Assembly (NCBI RefSeq): GCF_001424225.1
Contig: NZ_LMOR01000001.1
Span: 841,136-905,135 of the forward strand
Direction of reading: 5' to 3'
Length of the DNA stretch: 64,000 nucleotides
Source: Microbacterium sp. Leaf151
GTDB lineage: Bacteria > Actinomycetota > Actinomycetes > Actinomycetales > Microbacteriaceae
Of this stretch, positions 8,310-16,738 are shown piece after piece. Position 1 is the first letter of the stretch. Each line of letters begins with the position of its first letter. The position numbers and the translations under genes were made by a program. The notes beneath the pieces are model-generated. The model saw only the letters and a program-made list of their open reading frames with translations. It did not search any database and was not told the DNA's origin.

Positions 8310-8351
8310 CCTCGTCAGCGAGACGCCGTCTCGGTGCCGCCGAGCGCGCGA
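8310..8351. repeat. 42-nt perfect direct repeat, copy 2
   Basis: Identical to 7270-7311. It starts 53 nt after the stop codon of the Ig-like protein gene. The flanking bases differ on both sides, so the match ends sharply at 42 nt. Confidence 0.9.
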
Positions 8352-8434
8352 GACGCGTGAGAATCGCGTCGGCGGCCGCATGGGAACCGTCAGCGTGACG
8401 CATCCCGGGGAGGTCGCCGCGTAGACCGGATGCC

Positions 8435-8911
8435 ATGACCCTCACGGCCCTGATCCCCACCCTCCGATCCAGCATCCCGGCGCCCTTCGATCCCGCGGCG
8501 TGGCCCGCGGGATCCCTGCCCACCCTCGACGACGTCACGGTGCGGGCGATGTCGGTCGGCCGGTACGCCGACATCTGCGGCACGCCCTGCGTGTGCACGG
8601 GCCCGGCCGTCATCCCGGCGTCGGGTGGGGTGGCGTCCGCGACGCTGTCGACGACGGTGATCGTGGCGACGGTGGTGGATGCCACCCCCGACACACTGAG
8701 ACTCGACGCGTGCGCCGCAGGACTCGACGTGGTGTGGCGCGAAGCGCGACTGCTCGGCCGGGTGTCGCACGCCTACGACGAGCCCTTCGCGGTCATCGAC
8801 GCGCACGGCAGCGAGGCGCGCGCCACGGTCGTGCTCCCCGGAGATGTCCGAGTGGGTGATCGCATCGCCGTCCCCTGCCCCGGGTGCCACACCCTCGGGG
8901 AGGTGCGTTGA
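8435..8911 (+). CDS. hypothetical protein with CxC and CPGC motifs
   Basis: A 158-aa protein that I do not recognise. It begins at ATG 8435 (MTLTALIPTLRSSIPAPFDP). Features: a Cys cluster ICGTPCVCTGP near residue 50, Val/Ala-rich beta-like strands in the middle (ATLSTTVIVATVVDATPDTLRL), and a C-terminal CPGCHTLGEVR. The paired cysteines could bind metal or form disulfides; no signal peptide is evident. The stop overlaps the start of a 34-codon Cys-containing ORF (TGATG), suggesting a coupled pair. Codon usage matches its neighbours, supporting a real gene. Confidence 0.6.
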   Translation: MTLTALIPTLRSSIPAPFDPAAWPAGSLPTLDDVTVRAMSVGRYADICGTPCVCTGPAVIPASGGVASATLSTTVIVATVVDATPDTLRLDACAAGLDVVWREARLLGRVSHAYDEPFAVIDAHGSEARATVVLPGDVRVGDRIAVPCPGCHTLGEVR

Positions 8912-9015
8912 TGCTGCTCCACTCGATCGTCTACGCCTGCCGCTGCGCACGCGTGCAGGCGGAGTTCGATACCTGCGCCGATGACGACCCCGCACCTCTC
9001 GCGCCCATCTCGTGA
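8911..9015 (+). CDS. small 34-aa cysteine-containing ORF
   Basis: ATG 8911 overlaps the preceding stop as TGATG. The peptide (MLLHSIVYACRCARVQAEF, then TCADDDPAPLAPIS) has three cysteines, two of them in a CRC pair. The coupling to the upstream Cys-motif protein is the main support. There is no recognised family, and it may be spurious. Confidence 0.35.
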   Translation: MLLHSIVYACRCARVQAEFDTCADDDPAPLAPIS

Positions 9016-9227
9016 GTCGCGCGGACGTCGCCGCCGACGCGGAGCCGCCCTCGGCCGGTGTGGAGGTGATCAGGCGAGCCGCGGTCGTTCGCGAGAGGTC
9101 TGCCATCGACGGTGGGGCCGGTCGGCCGGGAGGTCGTCGAACGTCATCGCGGGTGCCGGAATGGGAATAGTGGCATGTGAAGATGTGATTCTCAGTATTT
9201 GTTTGTGCTTGCACTTCATCGGTGAAC

Positions 9228-9252
9228 ATGCCGGAATTCAGGAATTCGGCAT
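9228..9252. promoter_or_regulatory. AT-rich hairpin/palindrome upstream of a small ORF
   Basis: ATGCCgGAATTC-a-GGAATTCGGCAT forms an approximately 11-bp stem with one bulge, in an unusually AT-rich stretch (about 9170-9310) for this genome. It is followed by TTTCTT. It could end an upstream transcript or serve as an operator for the gene at 9313. Confidence 0.4.
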
Positions 9253-9312
9253 TTCTTGACATCGTGGCAGAAAGGAAATTCCGCCGCAATTCGGGCGCAC
9301 TAATATGCCCGG

Positions 9313-9573
9313 ATGACCGACATGAGCCGTGAATATCAGACGCCCTCGCTCGAAATTCTCATGCGCATCCACGGGTGGCGCGCCCGGCGGCAGGGCGACG
9401 GATGGGAGATCGGTCCGCGGGCCAGCCCCGTCTGCGTCCGACCGGGGGCGAAGGGGGCATTCGAATTGGTCGTCGACGGTGAGGCCCTCGCCCTGCCCGA
9501 TGAGCCCGCGGTCATCGATTTCCTCTCGCAGGTCGCGCTGAGCCGCGCACTCGAGGGCTCGCCGCCGCAGTGA
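9313..9573 (+). CDS. hypothetical 86-aa protein
   Basis: A small protein, MTDMSREYQTPSLEILM followed by RIHGWRARRQGDGWEIGPR, ending LSRALEGSPPQ. No known domain was recognised. The central part looks like a compact beta domain (GWEIG ... FELVVDGEALALPDEPAVIDFL). ATG 9313 or ATG 9322 could be the start. It lies just after an AT-rich region with a hairpin and about 340 nt before a small XRE regulator. Codon bias toward G/C at third positions supports coding. Confidence 0.5.
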   Translation: MTDMSREYQTPSLEILMRIHGWRARRQGDGWEIGPRASPVCVRPGAKGAFELVVDGEALALPDEPAVIDFLSQVALSRALEGSPPQ

Positions 9574-9911
9574 ACGGGACGACGCGCCTGCCGGTCGGGG
9601 TGACGCGGTCGCGCACGATGCGGCGTCGCGGGAGGGTCTTCGTCGGGCGAGGTCGCGTCGAGTCGAGGTGACGCGGGGGAGCAATCTCTGCACGAGAGAC
9701 GCCGGGCGGGGTGCGCCTTCTCTGTCACCGGGGTCGCGTGGCAGCCGCGTCGACATTGCGCCGACTCGCAGCCGGGCTCGGCGCCCACCGGTCATGAGCA
9801 GGCGCGAGGACGCGGAATTTCTCCGCGGGACGAACACATATATGTTCTGGGTCCCGATTCGGACGTGAGTGAAGATGAAGAGTTAACGTTCGTTCAGCAA
9901 CCGGGGCTGCC
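9574..9911. other. 338-nt non-coding gap
   Basis: No convincing gene was seen on either strand. Its only structure is the nested inverted repeat at 9827-9855, upstream of the XRE regulator. Confidence 0.4.
9827..9855. promoter_or_regulatory. nested inverted repeat before the XRE gene
   Basis: GGGAC ... GTCCC (9827-9831 / 9851-9855) encloses GAACA-catata-TGTTC (9832-9836 / 9843-9847). It ends 56 nt upstream of the XRE-family start codon, a plausible operator position. The spacing does not fit the actinobacterial LexA box. Confidence 0.4.
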
Positions 9912-10190
9912 GTGACTAGACCCTCCGTCGGATCCGAGCATGAGATTCTTTGCGCACGTCTTTCGCGCAATCTCGCCATCGAAGTACATAATGCGCGTAA
10001 CAGTTTGGGGTATTCCCAAGAAGAGGCTGCGCTGAGGGCGGGGATCGCGCCTCCGGCACTCGGTCGAATCGAGCGCGCACGCTTCTCGCACTACCCCTGG
10101 GCGAATCCCACGTTGGAAACGCTCGTTCGCCTGCACTCGTCGTTCCAGATCGATCCCCTCCGCTGGATTCGGAGCCTTTCCGACGACTAG
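9912..10190 (+). CDS. small XRE-family HTH protein
   Basis: A 92-aa protein that is nearly all a Cro/C1-type helix-turn-helix domain. The core is NSLGYSQEEAALRAGIAPPALGRIERA with the usual SQEExA...G...IsrIErG layout, followed by TLETLVRLHSSFQIDPLRWI. The start is GTG 9912; MTRPSVGSEHEILCARLSRNLAIEV is a typical lead-in. No effector domain is present, so it probably acts as a simple repressor, perhaps of its own promoter through the inverted repeat 56 nt upstream. Its targets are unknown. It converges with kdpE, and the 223-nt gap between them holds nothing recognised. Confidence 0.75.
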   Translation: MTRPSVGSEHEILCARLSRNLAIEVHNARNSLGYSQEEAALRAGIAPPALGRIERARFSHYPWANPTLETLVRLHSSFQIDPLRWIRSLSDD

Positions 10191-10413
10191 ATCTCGTCTA
10201 CTCGGCCGCGCCGCGCGCGCCGCGCATGTTCGCGCACAGCGCTCGGAGCTCCCTTTCTCGAGGTGACGCCTTCTTTCCGACCGGTGGCTCGCAGAGGCAG
10301 ACGAGCGACGCTGTCGCCGATCACTGGTGGACGATCTCGCGGTCCGGCGGACCGACGATCCTTCCGTACGTGAGGCGGAGCGCGGCGCAGCGTGACGGGC
10401 GCGGAGTGCGCCG

Positions 10414-11085
10414 TCACACGACGAGCCGATACCCCATCCCCTGCTCCGTGAGCAGGTGCACCGGGTTCGACGGGTCGGCTTCGAGCTTCTTGCGCAGTTG
10501 CGACATGTACAGGCGCAGGTATCCGGAGTCGGCGACCTGCTCGCTGGCCCAGATCTCTTTCAGCAGCGTCTGCCGGGTGATGAGCGAGCCCGGGTTGCGG
10601 GCCAGGAATTCCAGCATCCGCCACTCCGTCGGTGTCAGGTGCACACGCATTCCCTCCCGCAGCACGGCTTTGGCGGCGAGGTCCACCTCGACGCCGCCGA
10701 ACCGCACGACCGACTCGCCGCTCGAGGGCACCGAGCGACGGGCGTGTACGCGCAGGCGGGCGAGCAGCTCATCGATCTGGAAGGGCTTGGTCACGTAATC
10801 GTCGGCGCCGGCGTCGAGGGCCTCGACCTTATCGGCCGAGCCCGTGCGGCCCGAGACGACGATGATCGGCGCGGTCGTCCAGCCGCGAAGCGCCTCGATC
10901 ACCTGCACGCCGTCGAGGTGCGGCATCCCGAGGTCGAGCAGCACGATGTCGGGATGCGATTGAGCGGCGAGCGTGATGGCCGCGGCACCGTCGGCCGCGG
11001 CGACGACGTCGTACCCGTGGGCGGCGAGGGTGATGCGCAGGGCGCGCACGAGCTGCGGATCGTCGTCGGCGATGAGGATCTTCAC
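10414..11085 (-). CDS. kdpE: KdpE response regulator
   Basis: A 223-aa OmpR/PhoB-class response regulator. The receiver domain (1-120) has the acidic pocket ADDDPQ, phospho-acceptor Asp in DIVLLDLGMPHLDG, the Thr/Ser switch and Lys in VTKPF. The winged-helix output domain spans about 128-223 (LTPTEWRMLEFLARNPGSLITRQTLLKEIW). It activates kdp transcription when potassium is limiting or osmotic stress occurs. The start is GTG 11085, overlapping the kdpD stop (GTGA), so sensor and regulator are translationally coupled. It is the last gene of the kdp block. Confidence 0.95.
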   Translation of the reverse strand: MKILIADDDPQLVRALRITLAAHGYDVVAAADGAAAITLAAQSHPDIVLLDLGMPHLDGVQVIEALRGWTTAPIIVVSGRTGSADKVEALDAGADDYVTKPFQIDELLARLRVHARRSVPSSGESVVRFGGVEVDLAAKAVLREGMRVHLTPTEWRMLEFLARNPGSLITRQTLLKEIWASEQVADSGYLRLYMSQLRKKLEADPSNPVHLLTEQGMGYRLVV

Positions 11086-13718
11086 GGGGCGTCCTCTCGG
11101 GTTTCGGATGCCGCGGGCCGCGCCGCGGGGAGGGACGGGGGTCGTCCGGAGGTCGCGGGCGTGGATGCCAGGGGGCGGGCGCTCGCCGCGGGCGCGGACT
11201 CGACGAGGCCGGTGTACGGATCATCGGCGGGAGTGTCGTCCGAGACGGGGAGGGCGATCACCATCGTGAGCCCACCGCCGGGGGTGTCTTCGGGCGTCAG
11301 CGTTCCGCCCATGCCCTCGGCGAATCCGCGCGACAGGGCGAGGCCCAGCCCCAGGCCGGCGGTGTTGTCGGTGTCGCCGAGGCGCTGGAACGGCGAGAAC
11401 ATGTCTTCGCGCCGCTCGGCGGCGATGCCGGGGCCGTGATCGATCACGCGGATCTCGGCGGTGCCACCCAGGCGGCTCGTCGCGATGCGCACGCGCCGCC
11501 CCGAGGGTGTGTACCGCTCCGCGTTCGTCAGCACGTTGACCAGCACGCGCTGCAGCAGCACCGCGTCGGCATGGAGCGCCGGCAGGTCGGGATCGAGCGC
11601 GAGCTCGACGGCATCCGGTCCGAGGTGGAGTTCGTCGAGCGCGCTGAGCACGACGCCGGCGGCATCCACCTCCGTCAGCGACACCGCGAGCACTCCGGCC
11701 TGCACGCGGCTCACGTCGAGCAGGTCGGTCACGAGCACCGACAGGGTCGCGAGACTCTCGTCGGCGGTCTCGAGGAGTTCGCGGCGGTCGTCGTCCGAGA
11801 GGTTGTCGCCCGCGGCCCGGAGTCCTCCGAGCGAGGCGACGGCGGCGGCGAGCGGGCGGCGCAGATCGTGGCTGACGGCCGAGAGCAGGGCGCTTCGCAC
11901 CTGATCGGTCTCGGCCAGGGCGCCCGCCTCGGCAGCGGTCTCGGCCAGGTCGGTGCGTTCGAGGGAGGCCGCCAGCTGCGCGACGACCACGTCGAGCAGG
12001 CGGCGCTCGCTCGCGTCGAGGTCGCGACCGTGCAGCTCGAGCACCGCCCGGTCGACACCCACCGGCACGGTGGTCGACCGTTCGTCGCGCACCGGCTCGC
12101 CGTCGGTGGCGATGACGTGACCGTCGGCGGTGATCAGGCGCACGCCCGCGAGACCGAACGCCTCGCGCGCGCGGCTGATCAGGGCGGGAACCGCGCTCTC
12201 GCCGCGCAGCACGCTGCCGGCGACCGTCGCCAGAAGCTCCGCCTCGGCCGAGGCGCGGCGGGCGGCGCGGGCGCGGCGGGCGGCCTGGTCGACCACGACG
12301 CTCACCAGCATGGCGATGATCACATAGAGAACGAGGGCGATCGCGTGCACGGGATCGCTGATGGTGACGGTGTAGAGCGGCGCGATGAAGAGGAAGTCGA
12401 GGGTCACGCCCGACAGCACCGCGGCGAACACCGCCGGCCAGATGCCGCCGATCAGCGCGACGACGACGACGAGCAGCTGATACGCCAGGACGTCGGTGGT
12501 GATCGAGTCGTCGGAACCGGTCGAGAGGAGGAGCAGCGAGATGAGGGGGCCGCCGACGAGGGCGGTGACGAAGCCCAGGATGCGACGCTTCGCGCTGAGC
12601 GCCGGGCCGGTCAGACGGGGGAGGGCGAACCGCCCGCCGGCGCGCGCGTGGTTGACGATGTGCACGTCGATGTCGCCGGAGGCGCGGATGACGGTGGCGC
12701 CGATGCCGGGACCGGTGAGGGCCGCGGCGACACGGCCGCGGCGGCTCACGCCGATCACGAGCTGCGAGGCGTTGACCGATCGGGCGAACTCGACCAGAGC
12801 GGTGGCGGGGTCTTCGCCGACCACCTGGTGGTAGGTGCCGCCGAGGGTCTCGACGAGGGCGCGCTGCTCGGCGAGGGCGCCGGGGGTGCTCGTGCGCAGG
12901 CCGTCCTGCGTCGACACGTGCACGGCGAGCAGCTCGCCGCCCGATGACCGCGCGGCGATGCGGGCGCCGCGGCGCAGCAGCGTCTCCCCCTCGGGGCCGC
13001 CGGTGAGGGCCACGACCACGCGCTCGCGCGCCTGCCACGAGCCCTCGATCCCGTGCTCGGAGCGATACCGCTGCAGGGCGGAGTCGACCTCGTCGGCCAG
13101 CCACAGCAGCGCGAGTTCGCGGAGCGCCGTGAGGTTGCCGAGGCGGAAGTAGTTCGACAGCGCCGCATCGATGCGCTCGGCGGGGTAGACCGAACCCGCC
13201 GCGAGCCGGTCGCGCAGCGACTGCGGCGTCAGGTCGACGACCTCGATCTGGTCGGCGGCGCGCACCACGGCATCCGGGACCGTCTCGCGCTGCACGACAC
13301 CGGTGATCTTCTCGACGACGCCGCCCAGTGACTCGATGTGCTGCACGTTGACGGTCGTGATGACGTCGATGCCCGCGGCGAGCAGCTCGTCGACATCCAG
13401 CCAGCGCTTGTCGTTGCGCGAGCCGGGGGCATTGGTGTGCGCGAGCTCGTCGACGAGGGCGATGCTCGGATGCCGTTCGAGCACGGCATCCAGGTCCATC
13501 TCGTCGAGCGCGACCCCACGGTGGGCGACATCGCGGCGCGGCACGACCTCGAGGCCCTCGGCCTGGGCTGCGGTCGCGGCACGCCCGTGCGTCTCGACGA
13601 TCGCGACGACGACGTCGCGGCCCTCGTCGCGAAGACGGCGCCCTTCTTCGAGCATCTCGTACGTCTTGCCGACCCCCGGCGCCATGCCCAGCAGCACGCG
13701 CAGGCGCCCGCGCTTCAC
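11082..13718 (-). CDS. kdpD: KdpD potassium/turgor sensor histidine kinase
   Basis: An 878-aa KdpD. The N-terminal KdpD domain (about 1-210) has the Walker-like GMAPGVGKTYEMLEEG and VDELAHTNAPGSRNDKRW. A universal-stress-protein-like domain follows (about 230-360), then four closely spaced transmembrane helices (about 380-480), a GAF-like region, the HisKA domain with its phosphorylatable His in SAVSHDLRRPLAA, and the ATPase domain (DHGPGI, GLGLGLALSRG). GTG 13718 is preferred over the upstream TTG because it gives the normal N-terminus VKRGRLRVLLG and has GGAG 8 nt upstream; the TTG lies inside a hairpin repeat. It signals to KdpE. Confidence 0.94.
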   Translation of the reverse strand: MKRGRLRVLLGMAPGVGKTYEMLEEGRRLRDEGRDVVVAIVETHGRAATAAQAEGLEVVPRRDVAHRGVALDEMDLDAVLERHPSIALVDELAHTNAPGSRNDKRWLDVDELLAAGIDVITTVNVQHIESLGGVVEKITGVVQRETVPDAVVRAADQIEVVDLTPQSLRDRLAAGSVYPAERIDAALSNYFRLGNLTALRELALLWLADEVDSALQRYRSEHGIEGSWQARERVVVALTGGPEGETLLRRGARIAARSSGGELLAVHVSTQDGLRTSTPGALAEQRALVETLGGTYHQVVGEDPATALVEFARSVNASQLVIGVSRRGRVAAALTGPGIGATVIRASGDIDVHIVNHARAGGRFALPRLTGPALSAKRRILGFVTALVGGPLISLLLLSTGSDDSITTDVLAYQLLVVVVALIGGIWPAVFAAVLSGVTLDFLFIAPLYTVTISDPVHAIALVLYVIIAMLVSVVVDQAARRARAARRASAEAELLATVAGSVLRGESAVPALISRAREAFGLAGVRLITADGHVIATDGEPVRDERSTTVPVGVDRAVLELHGRDLDASERRLLDVVVAQLAASLERTDLAETAAEAGALAETDQVRSALLSAVSHDLRRPLAAAVASLGGLRAAGDNLSDDDRRELLETADESLATLSVLVTDLLDVSRVQAGVLAVSLTEVDAAGVVLSALDELHLGPDAVELALDPDLPALHADAVLLQRVLVNVLTNAERYTPSGRRVRIATSRLGGTAEIRVIDHGPGIAAERREDMFSPFQRLGDTDNTAGLGLGLALSRGFAEGMGGTLTPEDTPGGGLTMVIALPVSDDTPADDPYTGLVESAPAASARPLASTPATSGRPPSLPAARPAASETREDAP

Positions 13719-13765
13719 GCGACGCTCCGCTCGGCCCCTGAGCCCGCACCGACCCGCGTCGCCCC

Positions 13766-13826
13766 GTTGAGCGTCCAAGACACGCCGCTTCGCATCTGGG
13801 CGTGCGGCGTGTTCTGGACGCTCGAC
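13766..13826. repeat. 61-nt hairpin element, copy 2
   Basis: Left arm 13766-13787 begins GTTGAGCGTCCAAGAC; right arm 13805-13826 ends TTCTGGACGCTCGAC. It lies between kdpC and kdpD, so it may limit read-through from the transporter genes into the sensor genes. Confidence 0.85.
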
Positions 13827-13966
13827 GGTGCGAGGGTCCGCTGGAACGCCGAGCCCGCGTGCACCCTCGACGGGGGCGCCGCCGCCTGCGCGCGAACCCG
13901 CCGCCGCGCGAGGAGCGCGACGGCGGCGAGGGACGCGACGTGAGCCATGTCAGCGATTCTCGTCGC

Positions 13967-14557
13967 TCAGCGCGCGTCGAGGGCGCGGTTGAGCTCGAGC
14001 ACGTTCACCCGCGGGTCGCCGAGATAACCCAGATCGCGCGGCTGGGTGTGCTCCGCCACGAGCGCCGACACGTCGGAGACCGGGATGCCACGGGCCTCGG
14101 CGACCCGCGCGACCTGACGTTCGGCGGTGGCGACGGAGATGTCGGGGTCGAGGCCCGAGCCCGAGGCAGTGACGGCATCGGCCGGGATCGCGCCGGAGCC
14201 GTTCAGGGCGTCGAAGGTGGCTTTGCGCTCCTCGATCTCAGCGATGAGGTCGTCGTTCTCGGGACCCCAATTCGTCCCGCTCGAGGCGGCGGAGTCGTAG
14301 CCGTCGCCGGCGGCCGAGGGACGCGATTGGAAGTACTGCGGCAGGGCGTTGCCGTCGGCATCCGCGAAGGACTGCCCGAGCAGCTGCGAGCCGACGACCT
14401 GACCGTCAGCCGAGCGGACCAGCGATCCGTTGGCCTGGAAGGGCAGGGCGACCTGTCCGACCGCGGTGATCAACAGCATGTAACCGACACCGAGCAGGGC
14501 GGTGAAGAGGAGCATCGCGCGGGCGGCGACGCCGGCGGTACGCAGGGTGGTGCGCAT
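13967..14557 (-). CDS. kdpC: KdpC subunit of potassium-transporting ATPase
   Basis: A 196-aa single-pass membrane protein: one N-terminal helix (AMLLFTALLGVGYMLLITAVGQ), then a periplasm-facing domain with family motifs (GSQLLGQSF, PQYFQSRPSA, SGSGLDPDIS). KdpC stabilises the complex and helps couple the KdpB ATPase to the KdpA channel. The start is ATG 14557, 12 nt after the kdpB stop, so it belongs to the same operon. The 140 nt downstream precede a 61-nt hairpin element that separates it from kdpDE. Confidence 0.95.
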   Translation of the reverse strand: MRTTLRTAGVAARAMLLFTALLGVGYMLLITAVGQVALPFQANGSLVRSADGQVVGSQLLGQSFADADGNALPQYFQSRPSAAGDGYDSAASSGTNWGPENDDLIAEIEERKATFDALNGSGAIPADAVTASGSGLDPDISVATAERQVARVAEARGIPVSDVSALVAEHTQPRDLGYLGDPRVNVLELNRALDAR

Positions 14558-14569
14558 GACGGGGGCCTT

Positions 14570-16738
14570 TCAGAAGCCGGGGAAGAGGCCCACGACGAGG
14601 TCGATGAGCTTGATACCGATGAAGGGGACGATGACGCCGCCGAGCCCGTAGACGAGCAGGTTGCGGCTGAGGATGCTCGACGCGCTCGCTGCGCGGTACT
14701 TCACGCCGCGCAGCGCCAGTGGGATCAGCACGATGATCACGATCGCGTTGAAGACGATCGCACTGAGCACCGCCGAGGCGGGCGATGACAGCTGCATGAC
14801 GTTCAGCACCGCCAAGCCCGGGAACACCCCCATGAACATGGCCGGGATGATCGCGAAATACTTCGCGATGTCGTTCGCGAGCGAGAACGTCGTGAGCGCG
14901 CCGCGCGTGATCAGCAGCTGCTTGCCGATGCGCACGATGTCGATGAGCTTGGTCGGGTCGGAGTCGAGGTCGACCATGTTGCCGGCCTCCTTCGCGGCCG
15001 AGGTGCCCGTGTTCATCGCCACGCCCACGTCGGCCTGCGCCAGCGCCGGGGCGTCGTTCGTGCCGTCCCCGGTCATCGCGACGAGGTTGCCGCCCTCCTG
15101 CTCGCGCTGGATGAGGGCGAGCTTGTCTTTGGGCGTGGCCTCGGCGAGGAAGTCGTCGACGCCCGCCTCTGCGGCGATGGCTTTCGCGGTCAGGGGGTTG
15201 TCGCCCGTGATCATCACGGTGCGGATACCCATCGCCCGGAGCTCCCCGAAACGCTCACGGAGGCCGTCTTTGACGATGTCCTTCAGATGGATGACGCCGA
15301 GGATGCGGCCTGTGGCCCCCGACAGGGTTGCGACGACGAGCGGGGTGCCTCCGGACTGCGCAATGGCATCCGTCTCGGTCGTGAGCTGCGCGCGCAGTGC
15401 CGCGCCGACGGGGGTTCCCGTGCTCTCGAGCCAGGCGAGTACGGCGGAGCTCGCGCCCTTTCGCACCTGGGTGCCGTCGACGAGGTCGAGGCCGCTCATG
15501 CGGGTCTGCGCGGTGAAGGGCACCGATTCCGCGCCGCGGGGCATCTCGGCGACGATGCCCTGCGATGCCGCGAGCTCGACCACCGAGACGCCCTCGGGCG
15601 TGGGGTCGGCCTGCGACGACAGTGAGGCGAACTCGGCCAGTTCCGGAGCGCCGACGCCCTTCATCGGCACGAAGGCCGAGGCGCGGCGGTTGCCGTAGGT
15701 GATGGTGCCGGTCTTGTCGAGCAGCAGGGTGGTGACGTCCCCCGCGGCCTCGACCGCGCGGCCCGACATCGCCAGCACGTTCCTCTGGACGAGCCGGTCC
15801 ATGCCCGCGATGCCGATGGCGCTCAGCAGCGCGCCGATGGTCGTGGGGATGAGGCACACGAGCAGCGCGACGAGCACGGGGATCGACACGGGCGAGGCCG
15901 CGTACGAGGCGATCGGGTTGAGCACGAGCACCACGATCACGAACACGATCGACAGGCTCGCCAGCAGGATGTTCAGCGCGATCTCGTTCGGCGTCCGCTG
16001 GCGCGAGGCGCCCTCGACGAGCGCGATCATGCGGTCGACGAAGGTCTCGCCCGGCTGGGAGGTGACCTTCACCACGATACGGTCGCTCAGCACGCGGGTT
16101 CCGCCGGTGACGGCGCTGCGGTCGCCACCGGACTCACGAACGACCGGCGCCGACTCGCCCGTGATGGCCGATTCGTCGACAGTGGCGATGCCGTTGACGA
16201 TGTCGCCGTCTCCGGGGATGAGCTCGCCCGTCTCGACCAGCACGACGTCGCCGACGCGCAGGTCGCCCGAGGGCACATCCTCGGTCGTGGCACGGGATGC
16301 CGAGGGGTCCTCGGGAGAGTACGAGACGACGCGGCGGGCCGAGGTGGTCGTGCGGGTCTTGCGCAGGGTCGCCGCCTGCGCCTTGCCACGGCCCTCGGCG
16401 ACGGCCTCTGCGATGTTCGCGAAGAACACCGTGAGCCACAGCCAGACCGCGATGGCCCAGGTGAAGCCGAACGGCAGGGTCTCGGACGCTGAGCCGCCAG
16501 GGGACGCTGAGCCTGTCGATGCGTCCCCGAGGAACGGTTCGGCGATCGCGATGAGCGTGGTCAGGGCCGCGCCGACCCACACCAGGAACATCACGGGGTT
16601 GCGCCACTGGGCGGCGGGGTTGAGCTTCTTCGCGGCGCCCGGGAGAGCGGCGACGATCTGCGCGGCGCTGAACGCGCGGCGCGGGGTAGGGGTCGAGGCT
16701 TCGTCGACGGGAGCCGGAGCGTGCGTGAGCGTGGACAT
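14570..16738 (-). CDS. kdpB: KdpB P-type ATPase subunit
   Basis: A 722-aa P-type ATPase, slightly longer than the enteric protein because of an N-terminal extension of about 30 residues. The phosphorylated aspartate is in [12 protein letters not shown] (about D341). The actuator-loop motif is TGESAPV, and the hinge is [22 protein letters not shown]. It hydrolyses ATP to drive K+ through KdpA. The start ATG 16738 overlaps the kdpA stop by one base (TGATG), indicating coupled translation. It works in the membrane with KdpA, KdpC and KdpF. Confidence 0.96.
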   Translation of the reverse strand: MSTLTHAPAPVDEASTPTPRRAFSAAQIVAALPGAAKKLNPAAQWRNPVMFLVWVGAALTTLIAIAEPFLGDASTGSASPGGSASETLPFGFTWAIAVWLWLTVFFANIAEAVAEGRGKAQAATLRKTRTTTSARRVVSYSPEDPSASRATTEDVPSGDLRVGDVVLVETGELIPGDGDIVNGIATVDESAITGESAPVVRESGGDRSAVTGGTRVLSDRIVVKVTSQPGETFVDRMIALVEGASRQRTPNEIALNILLASLSIVFVIVVLVLNPIASYAASPVSIPVLVALLVCLIPTTIGALLSAIGIAGMDRLVQRNVLAMSGRAVEAAGDVTTLLLDKTGTITYGNRRASAFVPMKGVGAPELAEFASLSSQADPTPEGVSVVELAASQGIVAEMPRGAESVPFTAQTRMSGLDLVDGTQVRKGASSAVLAWLESTGTPVGAALRAQLTTETDAIAQSGGTPLVVATLSGATGRILGVIHLKDIVKDGLRERFGELRAMGIRTVMITGDNPLTAKAIAAEAGVDDFLAEATPKDKLALIQREQEGGNLVAMTGDGTNDAPALAQADVGVAMNTGTSAAKEAGNMVDLDSDPTKLIDIVRIGKQLLITRGALTTFSLANDIAKYFAIIPAMFMGVFPGLAVLNVMQLSSPASAVLSAIVFNAIVIIVLIPLALRGVKYRAASASSILSRNLLVYGLGGVIVPFIGIKLIDLVVGLFPGF

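Noticed and set aside
9827..9855. SOS box (LexA site)
   Set aside because: GAAC and GTTC are separated by 8 nt rather than the 4 nt of the actinobacterial LexA palindrome.
13715..13948. 77-codon leftward ORF between kdpC and kdpD
   Set aside because: Half of it is the translated 61-nt hairpin element; not conserved-looking.
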